Part shown: positions 19,324 through 32,739 of the stretch, piece after piece
Layout: each line of letters starts with the position of its first letter
Position numbering within the stretch: the stretch's first letter is position 1
Origin: Pseudomonas sp. dw_358
GTDB taxonomy: Bacteria > Pseudomonadota > Gammaproteobacteria > Pseudomonadales > Pseudomonadaceae
NCBI RefSeq assembly: GCF_018449655.1
Contig: NZ_JAAVUX010000001.1
Location: 558,001-622,000 of the forward strand
Reading direction: 5' to 3'
Length of the DNA: 64,000 nt
Notes under the pieces: generated by a model
Database searches by the model: none
Told to the model about the DNA's origin: nothing
Seen by the model: the letters and a program-made list of their open reading frames with translations, nothing else
Position numbers and translations under genes: made by a program

Positions 19324-20022
19324 CTAGAACCGGAAAATCTCCATTTCCGTCCGAATCGGTGCCGCCAGCGGCATCTTCGGTTTGTCCGAGGCCTCTTTCG
19401 GCACGGCCTTCAGCACTTTCTTCTCGTCCGCCAGAGGCGGCTGATTGGCCAAAGGCCTGACCGCAACCGTCAACTGCTCGGCCAGGCGCTGCAGCAGAAT
19501 GCCCTGAGCCTGCACCTGCGCCGGCGTATTGCCCTCATGTTTCTGTTCGAGGTGAACGATTCGGCTGTCACGGACCACCCCGCGACGATCCAGCACCCGC
19601 CATTGCGCATCCAGCACCGCCGGCTGAGTGTCACCCGAATCCAGACGCGTGATCGACAGTTGCACCTGCACATCCGGGGCCGTCACCGACGGCGCGGGCG
19701 CCAGGGCGACACGGGAGCTGTCCAGGCGCCAAGCGAGCTGGCGTACCAGTAATTGATCGATGTCGGCGGACAGGCTGCCCGCCCAGCGTCCGTCGGTGGC
19801 GGCACGCAAGCTGCCGTCAGGTTGGCGCTGCAACAAAGTGTCGTGCTGCAGGTAGTCGGCAACGGCCACAGGCCCCAGTACCACCGACATGCCGGTGGAC
19901 GCCTTGGGCAGCCTGGGGCTGCCCGCGTCCAGTTGATACAGGGCGACCGGCGGGTGCCCGGCACAGCCAGCCATGGCCAGAACGCCGGTCAACCATAAAG
20001 CGCGTAGGCGTAAAAAAGTCAT
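19324..20022 (-). CDS. PqiC/YmbA-family ABC-transport auxiliary lipoprotein
   Basis: 232 residues. The signal peptide ends in the lipobox LAMAGC, so the mature protein should be a lipoprotein anchored at Cys19. The body matches the PqiC family start (APPVALYQLDAG-like, here PPVALYQLDAG). PqiC proteins belong to MCE-type lipid transport systems with PqiA and PqiB, but no pqiA or pqiB is adjacent; the gene stands alone between a REP element and parC. The C-terminal 40 residues are Lys/Pro-rich. Confidence 0.75.
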   Translation of the reverse strand: MTFLRLRALWLTGVLAMAGCAGHPPVALYQLDAGSPRLPKASTGMSVVLGPVAVADYLQHDTLLQRQPDGSLRAATDGRWAGSLSADIDQLLVRQLAWRLDSSRVALAPAPSVTAPDVQVQLSITRLDSGDTQPAVLDAQWRVLDRRGVVRDSRIVHLEQKHEGNTPAQVQAQGILLQRLAEQLTVAVRPLANQPPLADEKKVLKAVPKEASDKPKMPLAAPIRTEMEIFRF

Positions 20023-20180
20023 GATCCCATCCAGGCGGCCGCTTCGACGCGTGCCGCAGTGATACTCAACGAATTCGTCTGCACATCAGGATCGCTGATG
20101 TCGCAAGGCGCCTATCATCCGAGAATATGCGCCCTGACTCCAGCGCTTAAACCGCGCCGGGTCAATGTTCTGCGACTTTT

Positions 20181-22472
<2,292 letters not shown>

Positions 22473-22491
22473 TCAATAGATTCGGTAGCGC

Positions 22492-23493
22492 TCACGGTGC
22501 CTCCCAGCCGGACTGGGGCGCGGCGAAGCGCCAGACAATCGGACGCACCTCACCGTCTTCGCGAGGCTTGTCGTTGTTGTCAACGCCCAGCCAGGCGCCT
22601 TGTTCGTCGATGACCAGCGCTTCCAGCAGGCCGTAGGGCTGATCGTAGCGGCGCCCCGGAGCCAGTACTTCATTGGCGAACGACCAGCAATGCTCGACCG
22701 TGGCGGTGACCGGGTCACGCCGGCAGATCTGGTAGGCGTTGCGCTCAAGGGTGTATAGCTTGCCTTTGTACAAGGACAGATCGGAAAAATCCTTGACCCG
22801 AGGCTGCCGGGAGGTGATCTGCGTCGGCAAAGCGACGTAGCCGGCTTCGCTGAGCAGCACACAATGGCCTTCGCAACCCCAACCCTGATCGCCGTCGCGG
22901 CGCTTGATGACCAGCAGGCCACGCTGCTCACGCTCGGCCGCCAGCCACATGCGCTTGCCACCAGGGTCCACGGCAATGCCTTCGAAAATGGCGTTGAAGT
23001 GAGCCAGCAGGCCGCGCTCGCGCGCTTCGCCAACCACCGCCGGGTCGATCGGCAGCCACTGCGGCGCTCCGCCGCGCGGCACCTTGAGCACCGAGGCATA
23101 AGCCTCGCTGACCACATAACGGTTGCCTTGGGCATCGCAACTGATGCCCTCGAAGTCCAGACTGCCGCCACGCACGTAGGTGCTGGCCTTGACCATCAGG
23201 CGAACGCCTTCCGAGAGGCCGCTGGGCGGTGGAGCAGGCACCTTGATCGCCAGTGCATGGGCCTGCCACACCGGGCTGGACGAAGGGTCAAAGCGATAAA
23301 TAACATCGTCGTCGCGGTCGGAAACCGTCCACAGGCCATCCCCGCACGCGGCCAGGCCCGACAGGTTGCCACCGCGCATGCCGTCCACCACGTGCTCGGA
23401 CAACAGCTTGAGCTGCTCCACCGGGGCCGCGAGACAAGGTGCAGCGATGCACATCAGGGCGATCGACAGCCAGGCTGCCGGCGCCTTGGCCAT
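22492..23493 (-). CDS. Secreted esterase-like phytase-family protein
   Basis: 333 residues with a signal peptide (about 1-22, ending CLAAP). The body is a predicted beta-propeller with FEGISCDAQGN, FEGIAVDPGG and GLLEALVIDEQG repeats, the hallmark of the esterase-like phytase (DUF4785-like, Phytase-like) family. The start codon overlaps the parE stop by one base (TGATG), so it is translationally coupled to parE. The substrate is not known and phytase activity is not established for this group. Confidence 0.8.
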   Translation of the reverse strand: MAKAPAAWLSIALMCIAAPCLAAPVEQLKLLSEHVVDGMRGGNLSGLAACGDGLWTVSDRDDDVIYRFDPSSSPVWQAHALAIKVPAPPPSGLSEGVRLMVKASTYVRGGSLDFEGISCDAQGNRYVVSEAYASVLKVPRGGAPQWLPIDPAVVGEARERGLLAHFNAIFEGIAVDPGGKRMWLAAEREQRGLLVIKRRDGDQGWGCEGHCVLLSEAGYVALPTQITSRQPRVKDFSDLSLYKGKLYTLERNAYQICRRDPVTATVEHCWSFANEVLAPGRRYDQPYGLLEALVIDEQGAWLGVDNNDKPREDGEVRPIVWRFAAPQSGWEAP

Positions 23494-25397
23494 CAGGTCA
23501 GCACCTCAGCCAGGTTGCCCTTGGACTCCAGCCAGCTCTTGCGGTCGCCGGCGCGCTTCTTGGCCAGCAGCATGTCCATCATCTCGCTGGTGCCGGCGAA
23601 GTCTTCCAGGGTCAACTGCACCAGACGGCGGGTGTTGGGGTCCATGGTGGTTTCACGCAACTGCGGCGGGTTCATCTCGCCCAGGCCTTTAAAGCGGGTA
23701 ACCTGCGGCTTGCCGCGCTTCTTCTCGGCCACCAGGCGGTCGAGGATGCCGTCGCGCTCGGCTTCATCCAACGCGTAGAAAATCTCCTTGCCAAGGTCAA
23801 TGCGGTACAGGGGCGGCATCGCCACGTACACGTGCCCAGCATCCACCAAAGGGCGGAAATGCTGGACGAACAGCGCACAGAGCAAGGTGGCGATGTGCAG
23901 GCCGTCGGAGTCGGCATCGGCGAGGATGCAGATCTTGCCGTACCGTAGCTGGCTCATGTCTGCCGCACCGGGGTCGACACCGATGGCCACGGCGATGTTG
24001 TGTACCTCCTGGCTGGCCAGAACTTCGCTGCCGTCCACTTCCCAGGTGTTGAGGATCTTGCCGCGCAACGGCAGGATCGCCTGGAACTCCTTGTCCCGCG
24101 CCTGCTTGGCCGAGCCACCGGCGGAGTCACCTTCCACCAGGAACAGCTCGGAGCGCATCGGGTCCTGGCCGGCGCAATCAGCCAGCTTGCCCGGCAGGGC
24201 CGGCCCTTGGGTGATGCGCTTGCGCTCGACCTTCTTGCTGGCCTTGAGCCTGCGCCCGGCGTTGCTGATGGCCAGTTCTGCCAGTTGCAGCCCCAGCTCC
24301 GGGTGCGCGTTGAGCCATAAGCTGAAGGCGTCCTTGACCACGCCGGAGACGAAGGCCGCCGCTTCACGGGAGGAGAGGCGCTCCTTGGTCTGGCCGGAGA
24401 ACTGCGCGTCCTGCATTTTCATCGACAGGACGAAGGCAATGCGCTCCCAGATGTCTTCCGGGGCCAGCTTCAAGCCGCGCGGCAACAGGCTGCGGAACTC
24501 GCAGAATTCGCGCATGGCATCCAGCAGGCCCTGACGCAGGCCGTTGACGTGGGTACCACCTTGGGCCGTGGGAATAAGGTTGACGTAGCTTTCCTGCACG
24601 CTATCGCCGCCTTCCGGCAACCACAGCAGGGCCCAGTCGACCGCTTCCTTGTTACCGGCCAGGCTGCCGCAGAACGGCTCGTCGGGCAGGCGCGCATATT
24701 CGGTGACCGCATCCATCAGGTAGGAGCGCAGGCCGTCTTCGTAATGCCACTCGACCTTCTCGCCTGTGCCCTTGTCTTCGAAGCTGACCAGGAGCCCCGG
24801 GCATAGCACCGCCTTGGCCTTGAGCACATGCTTGAGGCGGCTGACGGAGAACTTCGGCGAATCGAAATATTTGGGGTCTGGCGCGAAGTACACGCTGGTG
24901 CCGGTGTTGCGCTTGCCGACGATGCCCACCACTTCCAGGTCGGTGGCCTTGAAGCCGTCGGCGAAGGTCATCTGGTATTCGTTGCCGTCGCGCTTGACGC
25001 GCACCCGCACCTGATTGGACAGGGCATTGACCACCGAGATGCCCACGCCATGCAGGCCACCTGAGAACTGATAGTTCTTGTTGGAAAACTTGCCGCCGGC
25101 GTGCAGTTTGGTGAGGATCAGCTCGACGCCGGAAACCCCCTCTTCGGGGTGGATATCCACCGGCATCCCGCGGCCATCGTCGGCGACCTCCAGCGAATGG
25201 TCGGCATGAAGGATGACTTGAATGGATCTGGCATGCCCGGCCAGTGCTTCGTCGACGCTGTTGTCGATCACTTCTTGGGCAAGGTGGTTCGGCCGACTGG
25301 TGTCGGTGTACATGCCCGGGCGCTTGCGCACGGGGTCGAGGCCCGAGAGGACTTCGATGGCGTCTGCGTTATAGGAGCTAGCGCTGGGATTGGCCAT
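23493..25397 (-). CDS. parE: DNA topoisomerase IV subunit B
   Basis: 634 residues. It contains the GHKL ATPase (DNSVDEALAGH, DDGRGMPVDIHPEEG), the transducer and a TOPRIM domain (VEGDSAGGSAKQARD, then DADSDG). It powers topoisomerase IV together with ParC. It lies 40 bases downstream of yqiA and is coupled to the phytase-like gene. Confidence 0.97.
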   Translation of the reverse strand: MANPSASSYNADAIEVLSGLDPVRKRPGMYTDTSRPNHLAQEVIDNSVDEALAGHARSIQVILHADHSLEVADDGRGMPVDIHPEEGVSGVELILTKLHAGGKFSNKNYQFSGGLHGVGISVVNALSNQVRVRVKRDGNEYQMTFADGFKATDLEVVGIVGKRNTGTSVYFAPDPKYFDSPKFSVSRLKHVLKAKAVLCPGLLVSFEDKGTGEKVEWHYEDGLRSYLMDAVTEYARLPDEPFCGSLAGNKEAVDWALLWLPEGGDSVQESYVNLIPTAQGGTHVNGLRQGLLDAMREFCEFRSLLPRGLKLAPEDIWERIAFVLSMKMQDAQFSGQTKERLSSREAAAFVSGVVKDAFSLWLNAHPELGLQLAELAISNAGRRLKASKKVERKRITQGPALPGKLADCAGQDPMRSELFLVEGDSAGGSAKQARDKEFQAILPLRGKILNTWEVDGSEVLASQEVHNIAVAIGVDPGAADMSQLRYGKICILADADSDGLHIATLLCALFVQHFRPLVDAGHVYVAMPPLYRIDLGKEIFYALDEAERDGILDRLVAEKKRGKPQVTRFKGLGEMNPPQLRETTMDPNTRRLVQLTLEDFAGTSEMMDMLLAKKRAGDRKSWLESKGNLAEVLT

Positions 25398-25437
25398 GGG
25401 GTCTCGTCGTCAGTCGTTCATTGAAGATAAAAAAGTG

Positions 25438-26046
25438 TCAGCCGAGGTGCAGATCGACAGGGCGGTAGAGCTCGGGAGCGATGCCGGCAAAGCTGAACAA
25501 GCTCGGCAGTCGAGCGACGAAACCCTGGAAGCCGTGATCGCCGCCGGCCTCGATACGCAGGTCGCAACGGGCGTAGAAGCGTTCGGCATGGCGGTAATCC
25601 AGGGTTTCGTCGCCTGTCTGCAACCACACTTGATAGCGCAGCGGGTCGCTGGGAGGCTCGACTTCAAGCTCGGCCAGTGCCGCCACGTGATCGAGGGTCA
25701 ACTCCCAGGACTCACCGGTGTAGAGGTTCTGCTGCGTGCCCAGAAAGCCGTCGAACAGCCGGTGCGGGTTGACCGCAGGGTTGATCAACAGGGCCTTGAG
25801 GCCGTGGCGCTCGGCAAGGTGAGTGGCATAGTAGCCGCCGAGCGAGCTGCCGACCAGCAACGGTTGCCCCAGTTCACGGATGGCCGCGCTCAGTTGCGCG
25901 ATGGCCTGGCGCGGATGGTGATGCAGCGCCGGCACGCGCAATTGCTCAGCCAGGCCCATGTGCTGCATGGCGGTGCTCAATTGGGTGGCCTTGGTCGAGG
26001 CCGGAGCGCTGTTCAAACCGTGGATATAAAGAATGGAACCCGACAC
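25438..26046 (-). CDS. yqiA: YqiA-type alpha/beta-hydrolase (esterase)
   Basis: 202 residues from a GTG start with GGAGG directly upstream. Alpha/beta-hydrolase features are YIHGLNSAP (oxyanion region), the nucleophile elbow GSSLGGYYA, and a C-terminal GGDHGF histidine. It matches E. coli YqiA, a small esterase encoded between cpdA and parE as here. The natural substrate is unknown. Confidence 0.88.
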   Translation of the reverse strand: MSGSILYIHGLNSAPASTKATQLSTAMQHMGLAEQLRVPALHHHPRQAIAQLSAAIRELGQPLLVGSSLGGYYATHLAERHGLKALLINPAVNPHRLFDGFLGTQQNLYTGESWELTLDHVAALAELEVEPPSDPLRYQVWLQTGDETLDYRHAERFYARCDLRIEAGGDHGFQGFVARLPSLFSFAGIAPELYRPVDLHLG

Positions 26047-26140
26047 GCGACCGCCTCCTGTGAAGATTGGGGACTCGGCAGTTTACAGGGGTTATGTGAA
26101 AATCGGGTTTTCGATGTGTCTCGAAATCGTGTAACAGCCC

Positions 26141-26956
26141 TCAGTACCCTTCAGCTGTAAAATCCGGCGTGAATTCAAAATCCTTGACCCGCGACACCCC
26201 GGTCTCCAGCCCACCATCGGGCAACAACCGCAACCAGCGATACCCCGGCGCCAGCTCATCCAGCGCAAACCCCTCGCTGCGCGGTTTGAACTGAATGCAG
26301 GTCGATGGCGACGCCAGCATGCGCAGCCCCTTGTGGGTCTGGTCGAAATCCTGGTGGATATGCCCCCAGAGCACGGCTTTGGCTTGCGGGAAGCGTTCCA
26401 GCAGATCGAACAGCGCATTGGGATTGCGCAGTCCGATCGGCTCCATCCACTGGCAGTCGATCGAGACCGGATGATGATGCAGACACACCAGATGATGGCG
26501 GTCAGGCGCCTCGCTCAGGGCCTGGGCCAGCAGTTGCAGCTGATCGTCGGCCAGGAAACCGGGCACAGATCCGGACACCGACGAGTCCAGCAGTGTGACC
26601 CGCCAACTACCGATGTCCACCACTGGACTCATCAAATCCTTGCCCCGGGTCACTGCCTGCATGACCTGGGTTTCGTCATGGTTGCCGGCGAACCAACGCT
26701 TGGGCACGTCGAATGCCTGCGTCATGGCATCGAACGCCTGATAGGACTCTGCCGTGCCGTCCTGTGACAGGTCACCCGTGGCCAGAATCAGGTCGATCTG
26801 CGGTTGCTCCGCGGCCACCAGTTCGATCACCCGCTGCAGGCTGTCGCGGGTGGTCATGCCCAGCAATTTACCCTGCGCCTCGGCAAACAGGTGGCTGTCC
26901 GTCAGCTGCACCAACAAGGCCGCTGAGCCGGCAGGAAGAAGTGGGACGTTGGGCAA
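26141..26956 (-). CDS. cpdA: 3',5'-cyclic-AMP phosphodiesterase CpdA
   Basis: 271 residues from a TTG start at 26956, chosen because GAGGAG sits six bases upstream; an in-frame ATG at 26983 (nine codons further up) lacks a ribosome site and is the alternative. Metallophosphoesterase motifs run in order: TDSHLF, ATGDLSQDG, GNHDE, HHHP and GHIHQD, with two-metal active-site ligands. It lowers cAMP and so tunes Vfr/Crp-dependent genes. It is in the nudF-yqiB-cpdA-yqiA-parE string. Confidence 0.9.
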   Translation of the reverse strand: MPNVPLLPAGSAALLVQLTDSHLFAEAQGKLLGMTTRDSLQRVIELVAAEQPQIDLILATGDLSQDGTAESYQAFDAMTQAFDVPKRWFAGNHDETQVMQAVTRGKDLMSPVVDIGSWRVTLLDSSVSGSVPGFLADDQLQLLAQALSEAPDRHHLVCLHHHPVSIDCQWMEPIGLRNPNALFDLLERFPQAKAVLWGHIHQDFDQTHKGLRMLASPSTCIQFKPRSEGFALDELAPGYRWLRLLPDGGLETGVSRVKDFEFTPDFTAEGY

Positions 26957-27045
26957 GGGAAGCTCCTCGGGCTTGTTCGCCATCGGAGTATGGTGCTTGT
27001 AAGAGGGATCGGCAAATACGGCAACGGCAGCGTGGGACAGAGCTC

Positions 27046-27498
27046 TCAGACAACCGGATGCATTTCGTGGCCACATTCCAGACAGTGGTTCAGCCATTCG
27101 CCGAGAAACAGGTTCAACTGCGCCTTTTCGTCGGGCTGGTGCATGGCATCGTTGGGGTACGGGTATACGCTGCGAAACCGCCGTGCGTGCTCGGCGCTGA
27201 CCACTTCGGCCATCCGCGCATCATGGTAGACCTGCACCTCCAGTTGCGGCACTGGCAGCCAAGGCAGGCTGTGCTCCTGACGCACCCGCAGGGTAGTCGT
27301 GTAGGGGCAGGCCTGCGCCACCTCCAGGCTCAGCACGCCGAGCATCTGGTCGCCCTGGGTCATGCCGATGCGCCGCGAACGCTGCTGGCCGCGCATATCC
27401 GGCAACAGGCGCAGCAGGCGCGCGTAATTGGCCTCGCAAGCGGCCTGGAGCCCGATCAGGTCGACCCGGTAGCGTTCGCGTAATAGATTCAAGTCCAC
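27046..27498 (-). CDS. yqiB: DUF1249 (YqiB) family protein
   Basis: 150 residues from a GTG start that overlaps the nudF 3' end by 10 bases. It is the conserved small protein found between nudF and cpdA in gamma-proteobacteria (YqiB in E. coli). It carries LEVQVYHDARMAEVV and a His/Cys cluster CLECGHEMH near the C-terminus that could bind metal. Function is unknown. Confidence 0.85.
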   Translation of the reverse strand: MDLNLLRERYRVDLIGLQAACEANYARLLRLLPDMRGQQRSRRIGMTQGDQMLGVLSLEVAQACPYTTTLRVRQEHSLPWLPVPQLEVQVYHDARMAEVVSAEHARRFRSVYPYPNDAMHQPDEKAQLNLFLGEWLNHCLECGHEMHPVV

Positions 27499-28106
27499 TT
27501 CCCCCTTATTTCGTCACGGTTCAAGGCCAGCCACTGCAGGGCGATAATTGCCGAACCGTTGATGATCCTGCCGTCACGCAAGGCCTGCAGCGCATCCTCG
27601 AACGCCCAGACCTTCACGCGAATGTCTTCACCTTCTTCTTCCAGACCGTGCAGACCGCCCACCCCCTGAGTGTCACAGCGGCCCAGATACAGATATACAT
27701 ATTCATTGCTGCCGCCCGGCGACGGGAAATAGCGAGTGATCGGCAACAAATCGGTGAAGACCAGCCCAGCTTCCTCCTCGGCCTCGCGCCGCGCAACTTC
27801 TTCGGGCTGCTCCTGTTTGTCGATAAGACCGGCGACCACCTCGATCAGCCACGGATTGTCGATCTTGCCCACCGGCCCGATGCGAAACTGCTCGATCAGC
27901 ACCACTTCGTCACGGATCGGGTCGTAAGGCAATGCGCACACCGCATCGTGGCGCACAAACAGCTCGCGGCTGATTTCCTTGCCCAGGCCGCCGGCGAACT
28001 GCTCGTGGCGCAGGTGCAGGCGGTCAAGCTGATAGAACCCCTTGAAGCAGTTCTCTCGCTTGACGATCTCGATCTGGCGCGGGGTCGAGCTGTTGCTGTC
28101 GGTCAT
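27489..28106 (-). CDS. nudF: ADP-ribose pyrophosphatase NudF
   Basis: 205 residues from the ATG at 28106 with GGAGC upstream. A perfect Nudix box (GX5EX7REUXEEXGU) runs from GLIDKQEQ to REAEEEAGL. The surrounding ADP-ribose-specific features (LIEQFRIGPVG, YFPSPGGSNE) match NudF/AspP. It hydrolyses ADP-ribose to AMP and ribose 5-phosphate. First gene of the minus-strand operon. Confidence 0.93.
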   Translation of the reverse strand: MTDSNSSTPRQIEIVKRENCFKGFYQLDRLHLRHEQFAGGLGKEISRELFVRHDAVCALPYDPIRDEVVLIEQFRIGPVGKIDNPWLIEVVAGLIDKQEQPEEVARREAEEEAGLVFTDLLPITRYFPSPGGSNEYVYLYLGRCDTQGVGGLHGLEEEGEDIRVKVWAFEDALQALRDGRIINGSAIIALQWLALNRDEIRGKWT

Positions 28107-28318
28107 CGTTGCTCCTGCCTGGAAATAGTGCTGCGGGAAAAGTCGTTCTGGCCACATCCTAACCGCGATGCCAGCGCATTGCAGCCCCTTTGAAGATTAG
28201 CTCCGGAGTGTCAGGATAGGCGGCTGCCGATGGATTTTTTTACATGCAGGGGCAGCGAACCGAAGCCCGGACAGCGAGTCCAAGCCTCACTTCTGCGCCC
28301 CCTGAACCAAGGAACACC

Positions 28319-29065
28319 ATGTCGTTTTTGAAGCTCACTGCCCTCGCCTGTGCGGCCTTGACCCTGGGCGCCTGCTCGAGTCTGTTCCAGCCTGACTACC
28401 ACAAACCGCTGCAGGCCAAGCGTGAAGCCTGGGAGCACATCAAGCCCGGTTGCAGCAGTGGCGCCGACTGCCCGCTTGTGAATGTGGACACGGTGCATTT
28501 CGCTGACGAACCCCAGCTCGACACCTTGGTCCAGCAGCGTCTGCTGCAAATGACCCGCAACAGCCCCGACTCCTCGGTCGCCCCGACCCTGCAAGCCTAT
28601 GAGCAGCAGTTTCTGAACAGAGCGGCACCGCGCTTCAGCAGCTACCTGCAAGCCAAGGTACGCGAGCAGCATGACGGACTGGTGATCATCGAGTTGTCCA
28701 GCTACCTGGACGAAGGCGGCGCCCACGGGGTTCCGGGGCGTGGTTTCATCAACTGGTCACGCCCGCTGCACAAGGAATTGACCTTGCAGGACATGCTGCT
28801 GCCGGGCCAGGAGGCCGCGTTCTGGCAGGCCGCCGAAGAGGCTCACCGCGGCTGGGTGAACATGCTGGCCGACCGGCCGGCCAGCTTTGCCACCGACTGG
28901 CCGTTCAAGAAGACCCCGCATATCGCCCTGACTTACGGCGGGGTCATTCTCAAATATGACGTGCTGACCATTACGCCATACGCCATGGGCCACCCGGAAA
29001 TCAAGATCGACTACCCGCGGCTCAACGGCGTGCTCAGGCCGGAACTGTTCCCGGGTCGCGGCTGA
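28319..29065 (+). CDS. RsiV-family (DUF3298) lipoprotein
   Basis: 248 residues from the ATG at 28319 (AAGGAACACC upstream). The signal peptide ends LTLGAC, a lipobox, with acylation at about Cys19. The C-terminal half (GGAHGVPGRGFINW then LTLQDMLLPGQ) is the DUF3298/RsiV fold, found in anti-sigma factor ectodomains and stand-alone lipoproteins. There is no sigma-factor gene beside it. It is divergent from nudF, and its last 32 bases overlap the end of cytX on the other strand. Confidence 0.8.
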   Translation: MSFLKLTALACAALTLGACSSLFQPDYHKPLQAKREAWEHIKPGCSSGADCPLVNVDTVHFADEPQLDTLVQQRLLQMTRNSPDSSVAPTLQAYEQQFLNRAAPRFSSYLQAKVREQHDGLVIIELSSYLDEGGAHGVPGRGFINWSRPLHKELTLQDMLLPGQEAAFWQAAEEAHRGWVNMLADRPASFATDWPFKKTPHIALTYGGVILKYDVLTITPYAMGHPEIKIDYPRLNGVLRPELFPGRG

Positions 29066-30323
29066 ACACACGGTTGAACCCGTAATGCAGCACCCCGGCG
29101 AGGATCAGCGACGGCAAGGTCGCGCCCACGTTGGGGTACAGGTTGGCCAGGACTTGATAGGTGACAATACCACCCAGCCAGGCAATCAAGGCTGCCCAGC
29201 GCAGACCGACGTGCGCTTCGGCGCCTTGACGGCGGCGCAGCACAAAGTGATCCACCAGCACCACGCCGAACAACGGCGCAAACACCGAGCCGATCAGCAA
29301 CAGGAAGTTCTGGTATTGCGCCAAGGGCGCAAAACAAGCGATCAGGGTGCAGATCACACCAATGGCCAGGGCGATATGCTCGACCTTGGCCTTGACCAGC
29401 AAGCCGCTGGACACCGCCGCCGAGTGAATGTCGGCGAAAGCGTTTTCCGACTCGTCCAGCAGAATCAGCAACAGCGGGATACCCAGCCCGGCGCCGGCCA
29501 GCGCCATGAGCAGGGCGTTGGTTTCACCACTGGGCGCGAACGCCAGGGTGTAGGCCACGCCTAGACTCATCAGCCACAGATTGCCGATGAAGAAGCCCAG
29601 CGCGGTGCCGCCGAACACGCCTTTGGCCCGACGACCGAAGCGCGAATAGTCGGCAATCAACGGCAGCCATGACAGCGGCATGGCGATCGCAATGTCGAAG
29701 CCCACGGCGAAGGTCATGCTGCCATCGCCCACCTTGGCCCAGAGGCCGGCAAGGTCGGCCTTGGCAAACAGGTTCCAGGTCAGCCACAGGCAAGCGGCCA
29801 GCAGAATCCACACGCCCCACTTCCTCAGTACCTGGCGCACGAAAGTCAGCGGGCCGCTCACGGCCAGAACTGTCGCCAGCGCGCCGAACAGCAATGTCCA
29901 GACCAGTGGCTTGGTCCACAGGCTGTCGGCACCAAAAGCGCCCGCGCTCAGCAGACTGGCCGCATCACGCATGACGATGATTTCAAAGGCACCCCAGCCA
30001 ATCAGTTGCAGCAGATTGAGCAAGGCGGGCAAGGCGGCGCCGTGACGGCCCAGGCTCAAGCGTAACGCCGCCATGGCCGACAGGCCGGTGTCGCTGCCGA
30101 TCACGCCGACGGCTGCCAACAGCAAAACCCCCACCAGCGTGCCGCAGAAAATTGCCATGACCGAACCGGCCAGCCCCAGGCCTGGCGCCAGCAAAGCCCC
30201 GGTCTGCAACACCATCAGGCCGATGCCCAGGGAAAACCACAGGGAAAACAGATCGCGCGCGCCGAAAACCCGCTGGCTGGCGGGAACGGCGATGTCGGGT
30301 GAGTAGGTACTGGGTGTGTTCAC
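29034..30323 (-). CDS. cytX: Putative hydroxymethylpyrimidine transporter CytX
   Basis: 429 residues from a GTG at 30323. Twelve hydrophobic segments, with RDLFSLWFSLGIGLMVLQTG, PLSWLPLIADYSRFG and LLDESENAFADIHS, match the NCS1 cytosine/purine permease family. CytX members are found with TPP riboswitches and are predicted to import the thiamine precursor HMP. It lies 105 bases downstream of thiC on the same strand, so it is probably under the same riboswitch. Confidence 0.85.
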   Translation of the reverse strand: MNTPSTYSPDIAVPASQRVFGARDLFSLWFSLGIGLMVLQTGALLAPGLGLAGSVMAIFCGTLVGVLLLAAVGVIGSDTGLSAMAALRLSLGRHGAALPALLNLLQLIGWGAFEIIVMRDAASLLSAGAFGADSLWTKPLVWTLLFGALATVLAVSGPLTFVRQVLRKWGVWILLAACLWLTWNLFAKADLAGLWAKVGDGSMTFAVGFDIAIAMPLSWLPLIADYSRFGRRAKGVFGGTALGFFIGNLWLMSLGVAYTLAFAPSGETNALLMALAGAGLGIPLLLILLDESENAFADIHSAAVSSGLLVKAKVEHIALAIGVICTLIACFAPLAQYQNFLLLIGSVFAPLFGVVLVDHFVLRRRQGAEAHVGLRWAALIAWLGGIVTYQVLANLYPNVGATLPSLILAGVLHYGFNRVFSRDPGTVPA

Positions 30324-30428
30324 GTGTGTTGCTCATGGGAAATTGAGGGTGGCCTTCCGGAGCACATTCGGCCCTACGTAAAAATCAGCGCAGGACCGAG
30401 CGTGCTCGGGAACCGGACGACGCGATGC

Positions 30429-32569
<2,141 letters not shown>

Positions 32570-32739
32570 AACGCTCACAGCATAGACGGGCTTGCGCGGG
32601 AACACCATCCCTGTGAACAGACGCGGCCAGCGTCAGGACAAATGGCGTAAATGGCCGATTGTTGCGCCGAGCCCGCCCCTCTACACTCGGCCGCTGGAAG
32701 ATGCCAATAAAACATACCGATAGATCAAAGGATTGCTCA
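32570..32739 (+). promoter_or_regulatory. tolC upstream region with candidate sigma-70 promoter
   Basis: The intergenic stretch between the thiC riboswitch and tolC contains TTGTTG (32659-32664), a 17-base spacer and TACACT (32682-32687), a moderate sigma-70 match on the plus strand. Nothing else recognisable was seen here apart from the thiC promoter that must lie on the other strand. Confidence 0.4.

Noticed and set aside
30396..30409. CCGAGC-GT-GCTCGG hairpin as a terminator between thiC and cytX
   Set aside because: Two-base loop and no T-tract on the minus strand; more likely chance or an RNA processing site.
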